From contig CAMJPQ010000021.1 of assembly GCA_946407745.1 (NCBI GenBank), positions 1 to 50,368 on the forward strand: a stretch of 50,368 nucleotides of DNA, given 5' to 3'. The notes under the pieces were generated by a model that was not told the DNA's origin, made no database searches, and saw nothing but the letters and a program-made list of their open reading frames with translations. The stretch comes from an uncultured Clostridia bacterium (lineage in GTDB: Bacteria; Bacillota; Clostridia; Christensenellales; Aristaeellaceae). Of this stretch, positions 48,537-50,368 are shown piece by piece. A program made the position numbers and the translations under genes. The first letter of the stretch is position 1, and every line of letters starts with the position of its first letter.

Positions 48537-49135
48537 CAGTCGGTGATTTCCTCGTAAGTGAAGCGGCCCTTGCCGGAATTGCGCCACTGGAGAAAGCCAC
48601 GGTACTTGCCGTAATCCATCCACTCGCGAACAAGAGGGACGTGCTCATCGTTCATGCAGAGTACGGAAAACTCAACGGAAGAGCCTGCAGGAATTTCTTC
48701 GCTGCATGCCAGGGAGATTCGTTCGCCCTGCTGGGTCTGAGCACGGAGTGGACGCTGACAGAGGGTGATTTCGCCATTGATGTTGAACGGAATCTTTCGC
48801 TCACAGATGAAAATGACATCCTCAATGACCTGGATGTAAGCCTTCTCTTTTTTGGACTTCGTGTCCGTGCAGCGACGAAGTGCCTTCCCGGCAGACTTAA
48901 AGAATCCCTTGACCTGATAGTCGTAGAGGAACGGACGGCCTTCCTCATCACGGGGAAACACAGTCATCGTCTTTTCAACGACTTCATCAGCGCCGACAGC
49001 GGCGACTTCATCTTCCACGGTGGAAGCGTCCGGAGACTTGCTGGCGATAAACTCGCGGTAGATCTCCTTGTTGTTGGTGCAGGTACCGAGGACGCCCTCG
49101 ATGAATGTGACCTTGAATTTCAGTGTGGTTGCCAT
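48536..49135 (-). CDS. Conserved early phage protein of unknown function
   Basis: 199 residues from the ATG at 49135 (AAAGGAGAA ahead). The layout TLKFKVTFIEGVLGTCTNNK, FLYDYQVKGFFKSAGKALRR, PAGSSVEFSVLCMNDEHVPL and LVREWMDYGKYRGFLQWRNS-GKGRF is well ordered and beta-rich. The G-rich ends and the order recall RAMP/Cas7-like RNA-binding folds, but this is only a visual impression. It is the third gene of the early operon and lies just upstream of the repeat array. Confidence 0.6.
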   Translation of the reverse strand: MATTLKFKVTFIEGVLGTCTNNKEIYREFIASKSPDASTVEDEVAAVGADEVVEKTMTVFPRDEEGRPFLYDYQVKGFFKSAGKALRRCTDTKSKKEKAYIQVIEDVIFICERKIPFNINGEITLCQRPLRAQTQQGERISLACSEEIPAGSSVEFSVLCMNDEHVPLVREWMDYGKYRGFLQWRNSGKGRFTYEEITD

Positions 49136-49188
49136 TTTGTTTTCTCCTTTCAATCTGTCAGTAAGTCTGCCGTCAGTGACGGCTGTTT

Positions 49189-49353
49189 TTATTTCCCACA
49201 GCCTTCCGGCTGGTGGTTACATGGTCTGTCGGTCTTCGCTGTGGCCTGATCTCCTTCAGGCCTGGGAGTGTGCCGTTCGGTCATTCTGTAGAGAGCCATA
49301 CAGAGATCGTTCCGGACGGTCGTGGGGTATTTGGATAGGTCAATCTGGATCAT
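49189..49353 (-). CDS. Small hypothetical protein
   Basis: 54 residues from the ATG at 49353 (CCGGAGGTC ahead). IQIDLSKYPTTVRNDLCMAL at the start is followed by a Pro/Gln-rich, Cys-containing end. Second gene of the early operon. Function unknown. Confidence 0.5.
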   Translation of the reverse strand: MIQIDLSKYPTTVRNDLCMALYRMTERHTPRPEGDQATAKTDRPCNHQPEGCGK

Positions 49354-49369
49354 TGCTGACCTCCGGAGT

Positions 49370-49633
49370 TCAAGAAGTTTGTACCAAACGGGTAAAAAAA
49401 TAAAGGCCGACTTCCGAGTCAGGTATATCAAGAAGCTCTATGGCGATGGACATGAATTCGTGCTTCCAGTACTTCTTGTTATTCAGCCAATCGCTGAGCG
49501 ACTTCGGAGAGATGCCAAGAGCCTTGGCAAAAGTGCCTTCTTTTCCGTATTTTTCCTTGATCCGGCCTCTGAGCTTGGAATAGTCAAATGGCCGAGCAAC
49601 CATATCCTTCTGATTCATCTTGCAGATTCCCAT
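49370..49633 (-). CDS. Cro-like HTH protein, first early gene
   Basis: 87 residues from the ATG at 49633 with AAAGGAGG ahead. FDYSKLRGRIKEKYGKEGTF, AKALGISPKSLSDWLNNKKY is a helix-turn-helix of the short Cro-like type. Divergent to the CI-like gene, with promoters and operators between, it is the counterpart that favours lytic growth. Confidence 0.8.
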   Translation of the reverse strand: MGICKMNQKDMVARPFDYSKLRGRIKEKYGKEGTFAKALGISPKSLSDWLNNKKYWKHEFMSIAIELLDIPDSEVGLYFFTRLVQTS

Positions 49634-49662
49634 TGTGCCACCTCCTTTCGGTTTCTGCGGTA

Positions 49663-49679
49663 GTTCAAACTTTTTGAAC
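49663..49679. promoter_or_regulatory. Operator-like palindrome near the early promoter
   Basis: GTTCAAA-CTT-TTTGAAC, a perfect 7-3-7 palindrome located just downstream of the leftward -10 box. It shares the GTTCAA half site with the second palindrome at 49727-49742. Confidence 0.7.
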
Positions 49680-49687
49680 CTGTGGAC

Positions 49688-49716
49688 ATAGTAACACACC
49701 GAAAAGCGAATTGCAA
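49688..49716 (-). promoter_or_regulatory. Leftward early promoter
   Basis: On the minus strand TTGCAA, 17 bases, TACTAT. It drives the Cro-like gene and the early operon. Confidence 0.75.
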
Positions 49717-49726
49717 TATATTTTTG

Positions 49727-49755
49727 TTGAACTTTGGTTCAAGATGCGGTATACT
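49727..49755 (+). promoter_or_regulatory. Promoter of the CI-like repressor gene with overlapping operator
   Basis: TTGAAC, 17 bases, TATACT. The -35 box is part of the palindrome TTGAAC-TTTG-GTTCAA (49727-49742), so a bound repressor would block its own promoter (autoregulation). Confidence 0.75.
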
Positions 49756-49785
49756 AATGGCAAATCAAGACAGGAGGGCAAGGCC

Positions 49786-50163
49786 ATGGCGAAGGCTACA
49801 TTTGCGGAACGGCTCAATGAAGTTATGGGCATGAGAAACATTACGCAGTCGATCATCTTGGAAATGGCGAAGCCGCTCTGCGAGAGAGACCACATCAAAC
49901 TCTCGAAGAGCAAACTGTCCAACTATGTGAGCGGGAGGGCCAGGCCGAAGGATAACGGGATCGTTGATCTGCTGGCGGAAGTGCTGGATGTCAGCACTCC
50001 ATGGCTTGACGGATACGATGTCCCGATGAAAAGAGAAGCGCCCATCGGCGATGATGACACCGATGAGCGCATGAAAGAGATGACGGATCTCTACAGAAGA
50101 CTCACTCCATTTGAACAGAAGAGGGTCCTTGCTGAGATACGAAAGAAAGCATCAGAGCTATAA
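49786..50163 (+). CDS. CI-like repressor
   Basis: 125 residues from the ATG at 49786 (CAGGAGGG ahead). The HTH covers residues about 5-65 (FAERLNEVMGMRNITQSIIL, then LSKSKLSNYVSGRARPKDNG); a C-terminal peptidase domain like that of lambda CI is missing, so induction must work differently from classical RecA-stimulated self-cleavage. The last helix (PFEQKRVLAEIRKKAS) may mediate dimers. It faces the early operon. Confidence 0.8.
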   Translation: MAKATFAERLNEVMGMRNITQSIILEMAKPLCERDHIKLSKSKLSNYVSGRARPKDNGIVDLLAEVLDVSTPWLDGYDVPMKREAPIGDDDTDERMKEMTDLYRRLTPFEQKRVLAEIRKKASEL

Positions 50164-50230
50164 TTTCATCCTTGTCCTTGTCCGGGAGCACGCCGAACAG
50201 GGACAGGGCATAATTAATTGTCCTGTCCAT
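50102..50230 (-). CDS. Small protein overlapping the repressor end in antisense
   Basis: 42 residues (starts MDRTINYALSLFGVLP) from the ATG at 50230, with AAAGGAAA ahead and a promoter at 50272-50299. Its last 62 bases lie opposite the 3' end of the CI-like gene, so its transcript could also act as antisense RNA. Whether the protein or the RNA matters cannot be told. Confidence 0.45.
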   Translation of the reverse strand: MDRTINYALSLFGVLPDKDKDEIIALMLSFVSQQGPSSVQME

Positions 50231-50271
50231 AGCATTTTTCCTTTCATAGGTTTTCTGCCGACAGTATTGCC

Positions 50272-50299
50272 ATTGTAACAGAATGAAACCGAATTGCAA
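50272..50299 (-). promoter_or_regulatory. Promoter toward the repressor 3' end
   Basis: On the minus strand TTGCAA, 16 bases, TACAAT. It shares TTGCAATTCG with the early promoter at 49688-49716. Confidence 0.65.
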
Positions 50300-50303
50300 C
50301 AAC

Positions 50304-50320
50304 TATTCCGGTTTGGCGTA
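50304..50320 (-). repeat. Dispersed repeat, copy 3 (inverted, one mismatch)
   Basis: The minus strand reads TTACGCCAAACCGGAAT, one base different from the copies at 598-615 and 24988-25005. It lies between a leftward promoter and the start of the gene at 50334. Confidence 0.5.
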
Positions 50321-50333
50321 AAAGGAGGAGAAT

Positions 50334-50368
50334 ATGAAGGTCCTGAAAAAGATAGGAATTGGTTTTCT
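50334..50368 (+). CDS. Start of a gene cut by the window end, possibly exported protein
   Basis: Only 11 codons are present, MKVLKKIGIGF, after a strong AAAGGAGGAG site. The basic then hydrophobic start is typical of a signal peptide or lipoprotein. No more can be said. Confidence 0.45.
   Translation, partial: MKVLKKIGIGF

Noticed and set aside
48300-48623. Minus-strand ORF over the array with SNG/SKG units
   Set aside because: It covers only three to four units, ends in a stop in mid array, and the 31-bp steps break the frame; no ribosome binding site was seen.
49168-49182. GCCGTC-AGT-GACGGC hairpin followed by T-rich bases on the plus strand as a terminator
   Set aside because: No plus-strand gene lies upstream, and on the transcribed minus strand it has no T run; a role is unclear.

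Overview
This window looks like almost the whole genome of a temperate, HK97-type, long-tailed (siphovirus-like) phage or prophage of a Gram-positive host. Strong AGGAGG-type ribosome binding sites, a GC-rich composition, a P27-type small terminase, RecU, an XkdX-family protein and a Hol44-like holin point to Bacillota, most likely a gut member of Clostridia. The host is an inference from gene families. No rRNA, tRNA, CRISPR array or insertion sequence was seen.

Layout. 1-521: the 3' end of a large serine recombinase. 684-4449: an accessory block with divergent promoters, small regulators and ten mostly tiny rightward genes. 4635-8655: a tightly overlapping five-gene operon of a multi-pass membrane protein, two PAPS-reductase-like PP-loop proteins and two ParB-like proteins; the last two resemble IbrA/IbrB. 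8836-18246: packaging, head and neck genes (HNH, TerS, TerL, portal, protease, major capsid, connectors, tail tube, tail chaperone). 18253-27892: tape measure, baseplate and tail fibre. 27748-29523: a diversity-generating retroelement (DGR) with variable repeat, template repeat and reverse transcriptase. 29511-32585: XkdX, membrane proteins, a sortase-like protein, endolysin and holin. A strong terminator at 32599-32648 separates this rightward late operon from the leftward early operon.

The early operon (49633 down to 32771, minus strand) starts at a Cro-like gene. It carries a Sak4-like ATPase, a PD-(D/E)XK nuclease, SSB, a replisome organiser with candidate origin iterons inside it, a methylase-like protein, HNH and RecU nucleases, an FtsK-gamma-domain protein, ParB, a series of small zinc-ribbon proteins, dUTPase and an ArpU/RinA-like late regulator. 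A CI-like repressor (49786-50163) faces this operon across a switch region with divergent promoters and palindromic operators.

The most notable points are these. (1) The DGR: template and variable repeat differ at 12 positions over 105 bp, and every difference is at a template adenine. (2) An A_AAC_CCT slippery heptamer sits directly at the stop codon of the major capsid gene, followed in the -1 frame by an Ig-like domain with no start of its own. (3) The tail-chaperone gene uses the same arrangement with G_GGA_AAC. (4) An unusual non-coding array of 8-bp cores phased at 36 bp (sometimes 31 or 26) lies at 48060-48536. (5) The duplicated PAPS-reductase/ParB operon sits behind a hairpin that hides its ribosome binding site. 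(6) Three 11-bp iterons beside a pyrimidine-rich repeat tract lie inside the replication gene. All family assignments are by eye from translated sequence; no database search was run.
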